This document shows positions 1-10,569 of a DNA stretch of 64,000 nucleotides, one piece after another; position 1 is the stretch's first letter, and every line of letters begins with the position of its first letter. The stretch comes from Gavia stellata (taxonomy: Eukaryota; Chordata; Aves; Gaviiformes; Gaviidae), in contig NC_082618.1 in assembly GCF_030936135.1 (NCBI RefSeq), positions 10,665,034 to 10,729,033 on the forward strand, in the 5' to 3' direction. Under the pieces are notes generated by a model. That model was not told the origin of the DNA. It did not search any database and worked only from the letters and a program-made list of their open reading frames with translations. A program made the position numbers and the translations under genes.

Positions 1-290
1 GCTCTTTGAGGGAATGCTAACAGGTTAACTGACCACAGAGCCAATGGAGCTGTATAATAGGGAGCAGATTTCCAGTACCCTAGGAGAGAAAGCTGTCTCA
101 CTCCACCAACTGCCTCACACCCTCCTCTTTAAAAAAGCAATCTTTACTCACATCCCTCTGATTTCTGTGGTGTTATTTACTCAACTGAAGGTTGCAATCT
201 GATCAGAAGCACAGAAATACAATTAAAGAGACAAAAGATGCTGTTTTAAAATTAGATGTTTAACATTTGATCTTAATGGAGTATTATTAC

Positions 291-412
291 CTGTTGTGCC
301 TTCAGATAGTGTGCTACAAAGTGCTGCTGCAGTTTCTCGTTGGCATAGTTAATACAAAGCTGTTCCAAGTTGTTTTCAGGGAAGGCTTCAAAACCATAAA
401 CATCCAGCAAAC
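291..412 (-). CDS. MYO19: MYO19 coding exon 14, switch II (residues 413-453)
   Basis: Encodes [17 protein letters not shown], then [14 protein letters not shown] and HYLKAQQ. DVYGFE is switch II and the start of the relay region. Acceptor TTCCTCCTAG, donor ACAG|GTAATA, phase 0. No further MYO19 exon is visible in 1-290. Confidence 0.96.
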
Positions 413-3400
413 CTAGGAGGAATATGGGAAGACAGTGCGTTTTGGTCTAGGAGTAGCTTGAAGGACTAATGGTTACTCAGTTAAACCAGTGATGCATAAA
501 CCATACCTATGAAGCTGGTCCACACTGATGGATCTGCATAGATGCTTTCATTTATGACCAAAACGAGCCACTCAAACAATCTGCAGACAATGACAACTGA
601 ATTAGTTGGAAAGTGCTTGCTTACAACAATCAGAGTAGTGTTCTTTTCCTGCTGTTTTTACCAACATCACATGGAAGAAACAAAAAACTATGACAGGCTG
701 CCTGCTGACATGAAACAGCAGTTCTCTGAAGACCTCTCTATGAGATACTGCAGCTATGTCAGCACCTACAACTGAATCAAAGTGTGTTGAGCGGGGAAGG
801 GAGGGTTACACGGTTACTGAGTCAAGCAGAAAGCCAGGGAAAGTAAATCCCTCTGGCCTCTCTATTCCCTCACAAAAGTTACATGGATTAGCACAGCAGC
901 CTGGCCTATGTGTCCTTACTTGGCGTAGATGACTTTGGCGAGGCAGTCCCTCCTAGTCTCACATTCGGCTCTGGAGCATGGCTTCTTGAAGACTTGTTGC
1001 TGTTTTCCAGCAGTTATTGTTCGAATTCTTAATGATTCCAGTAGTTCCTCCACAGGTATTTTCAGCAAATCTCCAGCGGTCTTCACAAAATCTTGTTCAG
1101 GAAAAAAACACTGCAAGATTATCTGGAGTGTCAAATAAATGCAGCCCCTTTGAAGTTATAGAAGGTCTAGCGATGATACAGAAAAATGACACTTCCATGA
1201 ACTCACCAACTTAAATGTGGACTTTGGATCTTTTCACCCAAACTCGGGAGAAAGTTTTGCAAGACCAGCCTCTTAATTTGGATGTACAGTACCCCTAGAA
1301 TTGCAGGTACTCTATTTCAAATGAAACAACAGTATCAAAAAAGTATGAAGTTTGCCACACTGAAGTAGGCATTTTAGAGAGTACTCTCTAGGTACGTCTT
1401 TGTTACTTTTTCACCTTTTTTGAGCAGAGACCTCTAAATCCAGATAGAGAACGTCAAATAGCCATGATCAGAAAAAAACATGAATTTTTGGGTTAGTAAG
1501 GAAATCTTATCCCTTCATTAGAAGAATGAGTATTTGCTAACAAAGCATCTAAGATCTCACTAACCTAAGCTGTATGTAAAACTATTTGAACATTAAGTAG
1601 TGTGAATTCAGAGCATGTGAAATAATAGTAGGAAACTTCACTATTCAGGACAGTGTTGTAGTTCTGAAGGAAAACTAGATCCACAACCTCCTGAAGACAT
1701 GCAGAACAACCTGTGTTCTATGCTGCAATTTAACAGATTTGCTGTTACTAAATGGAGTTTTAGTCTTTATCATGAAAACTTCAAAGCTTTAATTTTAAAA
1801 GCCCTGCTCTCCACTCTGGGTCAGATTTGTGGAAGTCTTGTGATGTCACCATAAGATTACAATCAAGAGTAACAGTTCTGCCAATAATCCTTCTGAAATG
1901 ACTGTCTAATGTTTGAGTTGCCTTGACCTGTAACGGAAGGATATTATCTCTCAGAGCAGGGGAGCGTTAGGTTTTTGTTTGTTCGGTACTTTGAAACCGT
2001 GAAGTACCGAACAAAAACATGCTTAAATTTTGGTCTGTCCATGACCTTGATAGTCTCCTACCAAGCGGAAAAGCGTAGCGATCCTTTCTACTAGGCATCT
2101 GCACTACGATAACAAGACTGTCTGGAGCACGGCATGCTTGTTGCCTCACCTTTGGCTTTGTCTTCTAGTTCACAAGGCTGAGATTCATCCACTGGATTAG
2201 AGAATTGAACATTCCCAAGATGGAGAAGGCCGGACAATACCTGAAATACAATCAAGCACCGAGTTTTCTAAAACAGAGCTCCCCTCCAAGGTACTGTCCT
2301 CTTAGCCTTCCCTTAGCTCCATGAACAGGATAAGTCGAAACATTTCTGCACCAAAAAAAAGCAAGTAGGTTCCAAGCTTCTATGTTAATTCCTAATGCTG
2401 CAATCACTGAAGGAAAACTAAAGTTCACAAGTGCAAGCTTTTAGTTAAGAACTAATATTTGGTTATGCAACCTAATGTGTAGCTGCAGGCCCTCCAGTCA
2501 GGAGTACCAAACAAACCGTGCTCTATACATTGATACAGATTTACTTCTGCAGAAATCCCACGCTAAAAAGACATTCCAAACATCAGCAGCAGCCTCATGG
2601 TGACCATGTTTTGTACCTGACCTTGAAAATATTGTTCTGCGTGGAGCGGTCAATGCCCAAGTGAAACATTGCATCTCTGGTCACCTCGAAGCAGTCCTCT
2701 GAAAAGCCAAACAGGTGCTATTTAAAAGAAAGCCACGCACACAGACATGGGCAAGCAGAACACTCTACACCACAACCAATTTAGCTGGAATTGTCAAAGG
2801 ACACCAAGGAAGCCAGATGGTCTTTTGCTAAATCCCAGAGTACAAGCTGGAGAACCAAGTCATTGACTTAATACTGACTCTGCGGGGCTCTGAAGTTAGG
2901 CAGCAGGTTGCTGAAGCACATCCGAAGATGAGACAGTTTCTAAACATAGCCATAGAGAGATGCAAATTTGCTAGGCCAGAAACCGCTGGTTTAAATCAGG
3001 TGAAAACTCTTTAATAGTGCAAACTGAAACTTAAAAAGAATCCCATTAATGCAGGTGGCTTTGCAAAATGTCTGCTGTTCGCTGACCAACCTGGGTCATG
3101 GGATTTAATAGGGCAGACACATTTTTGCCTGCCTTCCTTTAAAGTTACAGCTGTTATTAACGGACGGTCTGTGAAACTAATCTTTACCATCTAAGTTTCT
3201 TTCAGAATTTGGCAGCCAGCGGTAGTCCGCCCCTTCTGGAAGGTCCCATTCCAGCCTCTCCTCTGCAGTGGCGCCTTTTGTGATCTGGAGACAGAAAACA
3301 AGGTAATGACTGAATTCTGCCTTTGGTGTTTACGTCTCACAGACAATGAAGAATAACGCACTGGGAGGATGATTTAATTTGGAAGCATGGCAGGCAGGAA

Positions 3401-6400
3401 AATTGTTAAATATTAAATGCTGCAACTGTGCTAAATCTGGTGATTTCATCCCCACTGTTTGTCAGAAATATCTAGCAAAATTAAGTGAAGGCAAACCTGA
3501 TAAAAAATATGAAAGTTTCTTTCATTGGGGGCCTGATAGGCAACTCTGGTCTTCTCCAGAAGGAAAGTCTGAATGGAAGCACTACTCAGATGGTGGAATC
3601 TAGAGGGGGGAAAAAAAGCAAAGATTTCAACAAGACTTCCTCACAGAATCCCATAGGTGGTGTGTTGTGACGATATTGACTGACTATGAATGCTTTGCAG
3701 TTCACCTTCGCTTTTCTGCAAGCTTAATGTAATATTTTATTCAGAGTTCTTAACTGCTTCTCTGTTTTTCCATTGCTCTCTTCTAGAGATCAGGGTGAGA
3801 GCTTGCAGGAAAAAAAAAAAAAAAGCTATAACAATAATGTAAGCTGCCAGCAAACCCAAATACGTTCTAAAGGCAGATAAAATATTCTATGGCAGAATTC
3901 AGAAACAGGTTTCTAAAGACCTAAGGGAAGAAGACAGTAGATAAGGTTTTTACACAGTAATTATTACCTGTCTAACTGAAGCTGGATATATTTTCCAAAA
4001 CGGCTGCTGTTGTTATTCCGCAGGGTACATGCATTTCCTGTGAAATTGCCAGTGACAGATAAAGCATAATCAGAGTGGTTCCACTCTTCCATGTAGGACA
4101 TACAGCTATGAAGGGTGATTTGTATATAGCTCCAGTATTTGAAAAGTTTGTCTTTTAAGGAGAGGACCAAGAGCTAGCTTAGACTTGTGTACTAACAAAG
4201 AAAATTCCCTCAGTGGCCACTACTTCTTTTCGCTATTAAAAAAGCCTCACTTACCAAATGCTTCCATGACAGGGTTGGAATCCAACACTCTCTTCTCTAT
4301 CCTTTCCACAGTTTCATTGCCTTTTGGAGAGATAGCTGAAGCAGCAACAGAAGCATAGAATTTCATAAGGCACCGAGATGTCCAGGTCTGCAAGAGAGAG
4401 GCTTGACGATAGGTCTTTGTTTTTACCACGTTATTAGTTATGTCAGTTAGTGAAACAGTGCTAGCTTCTGAAAACAGCAGCTATGATGCTAATGAGAGTA
4501 ATTGTGTCCGGTTTATAGCTCTAGTTCAGTGGAAATTTTTTCTGTGTATGCTTACATGCAACAGACATTTAAACGTTATTGGAGTCGGAGTGCTTCGCTG
4601 AATGGCAGTCTTATCAAGATGTAACCATCTGGAAGCTCAGCGAGAATTAACAGCTAGTATCTTAAGATGAATTGAATATAAATGAACTTTGAGTCATTAA
4701 CACTCAGCAAATCATTTTGTTCTCAGGCTTAAAAATATCCTCAATACCTTGCTGAATAGGGATGGACCATTACAGAAGGGCCTAGGACAGGATCTGAACG
4801 CTCCCGCTTCTTCTAAGTCTCTACACAGGGTTTGCCGAGACCCACACTAGCTCCCCAACAGACTGGGCTGAGACGCTAACTCAGGTGCAATTCCTGTCGA
4901 ATGATTCAGATCTAGCCCTCCCAGAAATTACAGATGCCACCTAAAGAGCAGCTATATTTAGTAGCGTCTATTTGACTGCAGCAATCACTTAATGCTTTAT
5001 GCATATTTCAAGAGAGTCAGGCTAGAGCAGACTGGCTACGTGCTCTGTCAGAATTTTTTTTATTTTGTCTTTGCTTGTTCACTGAAATACTATGCACTAC
5101 AAATCACCACCAAATCTCAAAATCTAAGAGCAATGTCAGAAAAAAAATCTCACCTTCCCAGCACCACTTTCTCCACTAACAATTATAGACTGGTTTACGG
5201 GGCCTATCTGGCTTTGGACGTTTCTGTAGGTTTGTTCAGCCACTGCAAAGATGTGAGGTTTTAAATCCTGGCAGTAAAAGAGAATATTAATATTTAAGAG
5301 AACAGTAATTACAAAGTTCAACAGCAATGGAAAGCAAAGGTCTTCTCACATTTATCTGAACGCGGTACTACTCTTTTAACAGAACTCGCATGTCACCAGA
5401 AATGGGTTTAATCCTTTGGGATTATTTTGCTTATATAGATTTGGAAGAACTTGACATCTGGGTTCTGCGGAAGGACAGTTATTTCAAATCTAAGGATTAC
5501 CTGAGGACGAAGCGCAACATGGTACTCTCTCATAAGCTCAGGTGAATAGAGGCAGGAGACAGGCTGAAATGGATTTAAAGCCACCAGGCTGCAGCCGGCA
5601 TTTGTATAAAACAGGTTTACTGTATATCTTGCTTGAAGACATTTCAAAACTGAAAGACACACCTTCTGTTAGCATCTTTTGAAAAGTGTATTTGACTCTT
5701 CCTGTTCCTGTTCGTAACAAAAATCTTCAGATATGTTACCTATTAGGTTTAATAGAGAATGAGGTGATCAAGAGAGTGATATAGGTCTAATATACATAAC
5801 AATGTCTTCACAAGTTGCCCTTATTTTTATAAAAATCTTAAGGGATCTGCTAACTATTCCACTCAATAAATCCTGTGCTTTTATGAGGTTTCACATAGTC
5901 AGTCCTAGAAAGCAAATCTGTTCACCTGCAGAACAAACAGAGGCAAGAATTCACCCTTTGCACTAGGAACAGGCCCTAGCTTCTCTTAACAGGATCATCT
6001 TTAAAACTCGAGTGAGGAATTTGCTTTTCAAAACCAATTTCATGGGTATATTTTGAATCTAAGTTAGAGCCTTGTTTTCTGATACGTTCACGTGACACCA
6101 AACTGCAATCACAAGGTCATGCAGGAGTCCTTCAATAGCATTAACTCTCAGCCACGCTCCAGTTACCTGAACCACCAATACAAATGTGAGCTCTGCATGC
6201 GGAGCTTGATAAGCTAAATCTACAATAGAGGTATTTTTTAAAAAATTCAACCAAGCCAAATGTGACTTTCTAAGGCTTTGATTAGGCTTTAATAGGCTTT
6301 GAATCTTTAAGTACTCTGTTCATGATAGTATTAACACGATGAGCACCGTAACTACCACGTATTAGTAGCCACCAGGGAAAGCGACTCCTGAGGAGATACT

Positions 6401-8443
6401 CCCCTGGCTGGCTGTTTACCTGTTGCAGTCGTCACCGGATTAACTTTTGTGAGGTCATCACAAAGATGCAGTTTCTCTTCATCACTGAGGAACGCTCGAA
6501 CTTCTTCTTCAAATGATTCACTGAGGTCATTCTGGATGATAGCATCTTCTTTTTGGCCATTTTCCTGGAGAGGATATCAGATCAGCACCAGAGGCTGAAT
6601 ACAGCTGGACCTTCACCTCATCCACTGTAGTTTATAGCTCTTCTGCTTCCACGTAACAGAAGTTCAGTCTCAGCAGGAGTCATTAACTTAGTATGGTTGA
6701 GCTACTCCTCCTCCCAGTTGCCCTCCCCCGGCATCAATGGTTCCCATGGGGTGCTCTGTTTTTAGAAAGGTATTATCTAGCGTATGAGAGATGGCGGGCT
6801 GACAACACAGTCTGTAAACTGAATTCATCGCTGGTAATTCCAGCTGTAAGCAAAGGCACTCAGAAAGAATGTGTCCTTAGACTGACACTACCTGGCCCTT
6901 GCAATTTTGCAGGTGGTTCAGCACAGACACACTTACACAGTGTTCTTAACTGGCTTATTTCTAAGCCTGCAAATGTCACGCATTCAATGCAAACACTGCC
7001 TTGGGCAGAGGGAAGCAGGAAGGACTGGCTGCAGAGGCTAACGCAGAGCTGAAAGCTGCTGTGGGCCAACACAGATGCAGTTTTCCTAGCAGAGACTTTC
7101 ATTTTTTGAGCAGAGATTGAGGGCCCCAGGAGTGAATTTGCAGAGCACACGCATCGCAGCCAGGGGAAAGAAGTGGTGGCGTTATGAGAGCTGGCCTGCA
7201 TTAGGTGAAGATTTGTCCCCTTTGAATCACTTGAAGTATTTAAATATTAGCCTCTGGGCTCCCGCGTCCTTGACAATATTAGTTGGAAGGACACAATTGT
7301 TGTACCAGCGTAATGGAAAACTTAGCCAGAAGAGAGATTTCAGGTCCTCTTTGTCATTTCGGGGGGGGGAAAGGAGAGAGGAGCTATAAAGGAAAATGAA
7401 GAAGGGAAAAGATGCCGGTCCTCATTTTTGCTTTCTGGATATTCCTTTTCTGTTCTCCTTGACAGAAACTCCTTCAAAGTAACCCTACACATTTGTATTT
7501 AGTAGCATAAATCTGCAATTCTTTACAAGTTAACCAAGTCAATGAAGGGTATCACCTTGTTTATACAGAAAAAGTGTTAAATTTAGTTAGCAGCATTCCC
7601 ACTACATGAGTTAAGCTCATTAATAAAGGGGAAAATATACTGCAAAACCCCATTAACACATTTCAAAAAAAAAATAAAGCTACAATAATGTACTCATTTA
7701 GGAGCATTATCTTTTGCAGACAGCATAAGTAGTTCATTTCCAGTAATACAAAATTTTACACAGCAAGGGAAAAAAAAAAAGCTTAGGAACGCAGTTAAGC
7801 ATTGCCATCAAAGTGATTTCTGTTATTCTCCTCTGAATGAACGTTAAGAAGCTTGCTGCTTTCACAGAGAACAGACAAGCACAATTATGAAATACTCCAC
7901 GGACAAGACGAGTTTCTGCCAGTCGCCCATTCTTCCCGTGCCCTCCCATGTGTTTGCTGTATTACGTTGGCACCAGCCGAGTTCTTAAGTCCGTTGTGCA
8001 ACCGATATTGCAAGACCTGAGAAAGGGCTTATTTTTGCTCGCCTGCACCCCCTTGCTCAACATCACTTCATTTGAGAAGAGATGGTGATCGCTTAGCCAA
8101 AAGAAAAACAGTATTTGAAAATACAATCACTTCCGACACCTGTACTGCATAGCGCATGTGTCCATTAATTTTACTGAAAAAACACCCTTAAGGATGTGCT
8201 TGCTACATGCATTAACACCTGCCCTGCTAAAGCCAATGGCATAACAAAAATCACTCGCTGGTGTTAGTAACACAGCTCAAAACCGCACAGTTAATAGGTC
8301 CAGTCAATTCGTGAAGTAGGGGTGAATATACCTTAGTAGTTACCTAATCTTGACTGCATGGAAACAAGCCAAGAATTCTTTCCGGGCAGTAAAATTTAAT
8401 TAGCACACACAATTCCTGGTTTTCTTTTTACCTGCTTTGGCAT
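291..8443 (-). CDS. MYO19: MYO19, unconventional myosin XIX, 5' half (13 coding exons, partial)
   Basis: Actin-based motor that in vertebrates sits on the mitochondrial outer membrane and moves or anchors mitochondria. Coding exons in transcript order: 8432-8443, 6420-6564, 5501-5649, 5154-5267, 4255-4387, 3968-4037, 3497-3599, 3188-3284, 2622-2698, 2150-2240, 920-1091, 507-580, 291-412. They total 1,359 nt, exactly 453 codons, with every split codon restored. Visible motor landmarks are the P-loop GESGAGK (residues 134-140), switch [10 protein letters not shown] (192-200) and switch II DVYGFE (416-421). The order and spacing follow human MYO19 along the whole stretch. The rest of the motor domain, the IQ motifs and the mitochondrial-targeting tail lie beyond position 1. 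The gene is probably driven from the CpG island shared with PIGW. Exon borders come from splice consensus plus remembered homology, without transcript data. Confidence 0.95.
507..580 (-). CDS. MYO19: MYO19 coding exon 13 (residues 388-413)
   Basis: Encodes [19 protein letters not shown], then WTSFI, the helix before switch II. Acceptor GTCTGCAG, donor ATAG|GTATGG. Joined phases 2 and 1 restore codons for K388 and G413. Confidence 0.94.
920..1091 (-). CDS. MYO19: MYO19 coding exon 12 (residues 331-388)
   Basis: Encodes a segment including [17 protein letters not shown] and [14 protein letters not shown], matching human QIRTIRAGRQQQVFRKP and its continuation. Acceptor CTGAACAAG has a weak pyrimidine tract. 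Donor CCAA|GTAAGG, phase 2. Confidence 0.95.
1978..2015. repeat. Perfect 14-bp inverted repeat with 10-nt loop
   Basis: TTTGTTCGGTACTT at 1978-1991 is mirrored exactly by its reverse complement at 2002-2015. It lies inside the MYO19 intron between exons 11 and 12. No known element was recognised. Confidence 0.85.
2150..2240 (-). CDS. MYO19: MYO19 coding exon 11 (residues 301-331)
   Basis: Begins [13 protein letters not shown], a standard myosin motor segment, then an acidic variable loop ([15 protein letters not shown]). Acceptor TATTTCAG, donor AAAG|GTGAGG, phase 1. Confidence 0.93.
2622..2698 (-). CDS. MYO19: MYO19 coding exon 10 (residues 275-300)
   Basis: Encodes [15 protein letters not shown] and STQNNIFK. 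The donor is AAG|GTCAGG, less usual at +3/+4. A nearby GTAC four bases on would break the frame with exon 11, so the GTCAGG donor is preferred. Confidence 0.92.
3188..3284 (-). CDS. MYO19: MYO19 coding exon 9 (residues 243-275)
   Basis: Encodes [13 protein letters not shown], then [18 protein letters not shown], aligning with ICKGASEDERLQW and its continuation in human. Acceptor CTGTCTCCAG, donor GATG|GTAAAG, phase 1. Confidence 0.93.
3497..3599 (-). CDS. MYO19: MYO19 coding exon 8 (residues 208-242)
   Basis: Encodes [19 protein letters not shown], then [15 protein letters not shown], equivalent to human QTYLLEKTRV and ERNFHIFYQ. Acceptor CCCCTCTAG. The donor CAG|GTTTGC is weak, matching little beyond GT, yet the phase and length (103 nt) fit perfectly. 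Confidence 0.92.
3968..4037 (-). CDS. MYO19: MYO19 coding exon 7, switch I (residues 185-208)
   Basis: Encodes [31 protein letters not shown] is switch I, which contacts nucleotide and Mg2+. A 70-nt exon with acceptor TTTCACAG and donor ACAG|GTAATA, ending in phase 2. Confidence 0.95.
4255..4387 (-). CDS. MYO19: MYO19 coding exon 6 (residues 141-185)
   Basis: Begins [12 protein letters not shown], completing the GESGAGKT motif across the splice, and ends [11 protein letters not shown]. Acceptor CTCTTGCAG, donor TTTG|GTAAGTG, phase 1. Confidence 0.95.
5154..5267 (-). CDS. MYO19: MYO19 coding exon 5, P-loop (residues 103-140)
   Basis: Encodes [17 protein letters not shown] and ends exactly on the Walker A/P-loop GESGAGK, which binds the ATP phosphates. 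It is 38 whole codons long, donor AAG|GTGAGA. Confidence 0.96.
5501..5649 (-). CDS. MYO19: MYO19 coding exon 4 (residues 53-102)
   Basis: Encodes VLKCLQARY, then [18 protein letters not shown] and [11 protein letters not shown], the conserved start of the myosin motor core. Acceptor TCTTTCAG, donor CTCAG|GTAATC, phase 0 at the end. Confidence 0.95.
6420..6564 (-). CDS. MYO19: MYO19 coding exon 3 (residues 5-53)
   Basis: Acceptor CTCTCCAG, donor ACAG|GTAAAC. It encodes the acidic N-terminal leader ending [13 protein letters not shown], matching the DDLTRVNPVT segment of human MYO19. It ends in phase 1. Confidence 0.93.
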
Positions 8444-8469
8444 CTTGTCCAGCCCTATGGACGGGAATG
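8432..8469 (-). CDS. MYO19: MYO19 exon 2: 26 nt of 5' UTR plus start codon (residues 1-4)
   Basis: A 38-nt exon between acceptor CCCTCTCCAG and donor CAG|GTAAAAAG. Its ATG (8443-8441, A at -3) encodes only M-P-K-Q, then joins in phase 0 to E-N-G-Q-K-E-D. The result, MPKQENGQ, lines up with human MLQQVNGH, which is why this start was chosen. The ATG inside the next exon is out of frame. Confidence 0.82.
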
Positions 8470-8895
8470 CTGGAGAGGGCCTTTACTCTAGGGTACCTCA
8501 TTCAAATCAGAACCCTTAAATAAAAAGAGATTTAGAAGAAAGTAACTTCAGACATGTCATTCTCCGGAGGGTTCCACAAGCAGAGCCCAAAGGCTTCAGA
8601 ATGAAGTACTGATCCCGGTGGGGCCTGAGTAACGCTGGAGCTAGAAAGCCCACCCGCACTATCAGAGTAACAGTCATACATTCTGTCTGCCCCTGGAAAT
8701 AAAGCTTATTTGGAGGGAATACTGTATCTTTCCTTACTGCAGGAATAAAATGCTTTGTTTCTCTTGAATTAAGAAAGCAAGGTTTCTGGGCAAGAAACCG
8801 CAATTTTGTTTTTATTGAATTCCTCCTGTTAGGGCAAATAGGAAAGATTTGTGCGTCTGACAGCGCTGGAGAAGCTAGTGCTTCTGGAAACGGAG

Positions 8896-8999
8896 TGACT
8901 CAGAGAACTTTTGTACTGCAGCAGAAACAAGATACGCTGGCTTGCTGTCCTCTTCCTGTTCCCTCTAAAAATCAGCGGGAGCCAACCCAAGGTGAGTCA
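8896..8999. promoter_or_regulatory. Two AP-1 consensus sites in MYO19 intron 1
   Basis: TGACTCA at 8896-8902 and TGAGTCA at 8993-8999 are both full AP-1 (Fos/Jun) consensus sites, 97 bp apart, in the intron next to the shared promoter. A regulatory role is inferred from the motifs only. Confidence 0.3.
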
Positions 9000-9095
9000 A
9001 GCTCACCCTCTGAATTTCTGTGATAAACACAGAGATTCCAGTCACGCAGCCAGGAAGAATTCTGTCTTCTTCCAGCAGCTGCAACTGCCATTGCT

Positions 9096-9578
9096 TCCAT
9101 TCCTTTCCTTTCCTTTCCATTCCATTTCTATTCTATTCCATTTATAGTCTAGTCTAGTCTATGCCATTCCATTTCTAGTCTATTCTATGCCATGCCATTT
9201 CTTTTCTTTTCTTTTTTCTTTTCTTTTCTATTCTATGCCATGCCATTTAATTTCATTTCTATTCCATTCCATTCCTATTCTATTCTATTCTATGCTATTC
9301 TATTCTGTGCCATGCCATGCCATTTAATTTCATTTCTATTACATTCCATTTCTGTTCTATTCCATTCTGTTCCATTCCATTCCTATTCCATTGCTATTCT
9401 ATTCTATTCTCTTCCATTGCTATTCTATTCTATGCCATTTCTATTCTATTCTATGCCATGCCATGCCATTCCTATTCCATTCCTATTCCATTCCATTGCT
9501 ATTCCATTGGTAGTCTATTCTCTTCTCTTCCATTGCTGTTCTCTTCCTATGCTATCCCATCCCATCCCATCCCATCTC
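9096..9578. repeat. Degenerate pentanucleotide repeat (CCATT/CTATT)n
   Basis: About 480 bp built from CCATT, CTATT, TTTCC and related five-base units, with sub-blocks such as CTAGT repeats, a TTTTC tract and a final CCCAT run. On the MYO19 sense strand it reads GGAAT/AATAG. It lies in MYO19 intron 1 just outside the CpG island. Long open frames here come from the repeat having few stops. Confidence 0.93.
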
Positions 9579-10049
9579 CATTCTTACCTGGCACAAACCC
9601 ACCGTTTGACGCCCGCTTTCATCCGTGGGCTGACGGGCGCAGAGCCCACGGTCCCCACAACCGTCCTCCAGACCCCCCCGCCTTCACAGGGTTTCCAACC
9701 CAGCTACACCCCCCGCTCTCCCAGGCGGCCACAGCTCCTGGGCGGCCTCCCCCCGCCCTCGCCGGGCGGGATCCCACGCTCGCCCGGGCCCCCAAGGTCG
9801 CTCCCAACGGGCCCGCCGCCCCCGCCGCGGGGCCTCGCCGCCGGGCCACCGCAAGGCCTCGCGCCCCGGGGGGAGCCCGCGGGAGCCCAGCAGCGGGGCG
9901 GCGCCGCCGCTCGGGGCAGGACCCTCCCCGGGGGGTTGGAGGCGGGCGGGCTCCGGGCAGCGCCCGGCGGCGGCTCCGCTGAGGGCCGCGGCGGTCCCCG
10001 CGCCGTCCCCGGGCGGCGGGCCGGGCCGGGCCGGGCAGGGCGCACTCAC

Positions 10050-10130
10050 CGCGGGCAGCGGGCAGGCAGCGCGGGCCGAGGCGGCGGGCAGCGCGGCGCG
10101 GCCGCCGGAGGAGGCGGAGCCGGGGCGGGG
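10050..10130 (-). other. MYO19: Probable MYO19 noncoding first exon (5' UTR); upstream end unknown
   Basis: A strong minus-strand donor (GCG|GTGAGTGCG, GT at 10049-10048) sits in the CpG island just upstream of the MYO19 start-codon exon. It gives the 3' end of a 5' UTR exon at 10050. The other end shown is only a guess, because no cap site can be read from sequence. A second minus-strand donor-like site (CGCAG|GTAAAGG, exon side from 10238 upward) could serve an alternative first exon. Confidence 0.5.
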
Positions 10131-10160
10131 GGTGGCGGCGGCGGCGGCGGCAGTAGCCGG

Positions 10161-10239
10161 TGGTGAATCGGGCGCTGCGGACCAGCAGGCAGCTTCCCGC
10201 TGGCGAAAGTGCGGGCGGGGAGCGCGGCCGGCCTTTACC
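10161..10239 (+). repeat. Copy A of a block shared with the GGNBP2 promoter
   Basis: Starts TGGTGAATCGGGCG and continues through AGCAGGC, TTCCCG, CTGGCGAAAGTG to TTTACCT. A similar block starts at 18321. About 41 of the first 50 aligned bases agree when one 2-base gap is allowed. Origin unknown. Confidence 0.6.
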
Positions 10240-10399
10240 TGCGGGCGGGGCCAGCCGGGCAGCGCTGCCGGGGCGCGGCGGGGAGGCCGGGCCCGGCCCG
10301 GGGGCGGGCGGCAGCGGCGGCCCCGCTAAAGCCGGGGCGCGCTGCGGGAGCGCCGTGCGATGGGGAAGGGGCCTGGGACGCCGAGGGCAAGCGATTAAC

Positions 10400-10569
10400 G
10401 TGCACCGGCGTCCCCCGGTGGCAGCTCGGCCTCTGCGGCGGACGGCAGCGTTGAAATGCGGGTTTGTTCCTCCCCCGACACCCGTCCCCCTCCGGCCGCT
10501 GCGGTGCCGGGCCCCCGGGAGCGGGCACGGCGTGCTGGTGCCCCGCCTCGGGCCCCGCTCCCGCAACCG
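10400..10569 (+). other. PIGW: Probable PIGW noncoding first exon (5' UTR); start uncertain
   Basis: Donor CCG|GTGAGC (GT at 10570-10571) in the CpG island pairs naturally with the acceptor TGTTTTCAG ending at 11329 before the PIGW coding exon. The 5' boundary given is arbitrary. PIGW in mammals likewise has an untranslated first exon and one coding exon. Confidence 0.5.

Noticed and set aside
3379-3603. 74-codon plus-strand open frame
   Set aside because: Antisense shadow of MYO19 exon 8 (3497-3599), whose minus-strand reading matches the myosin motor.
9192-10166. 324-codon open frame, plus strand
   Set aside because: Its first half is the pentanucleotide repeat and the rest is CpG island; the protein is low-complexity and matches nothing.
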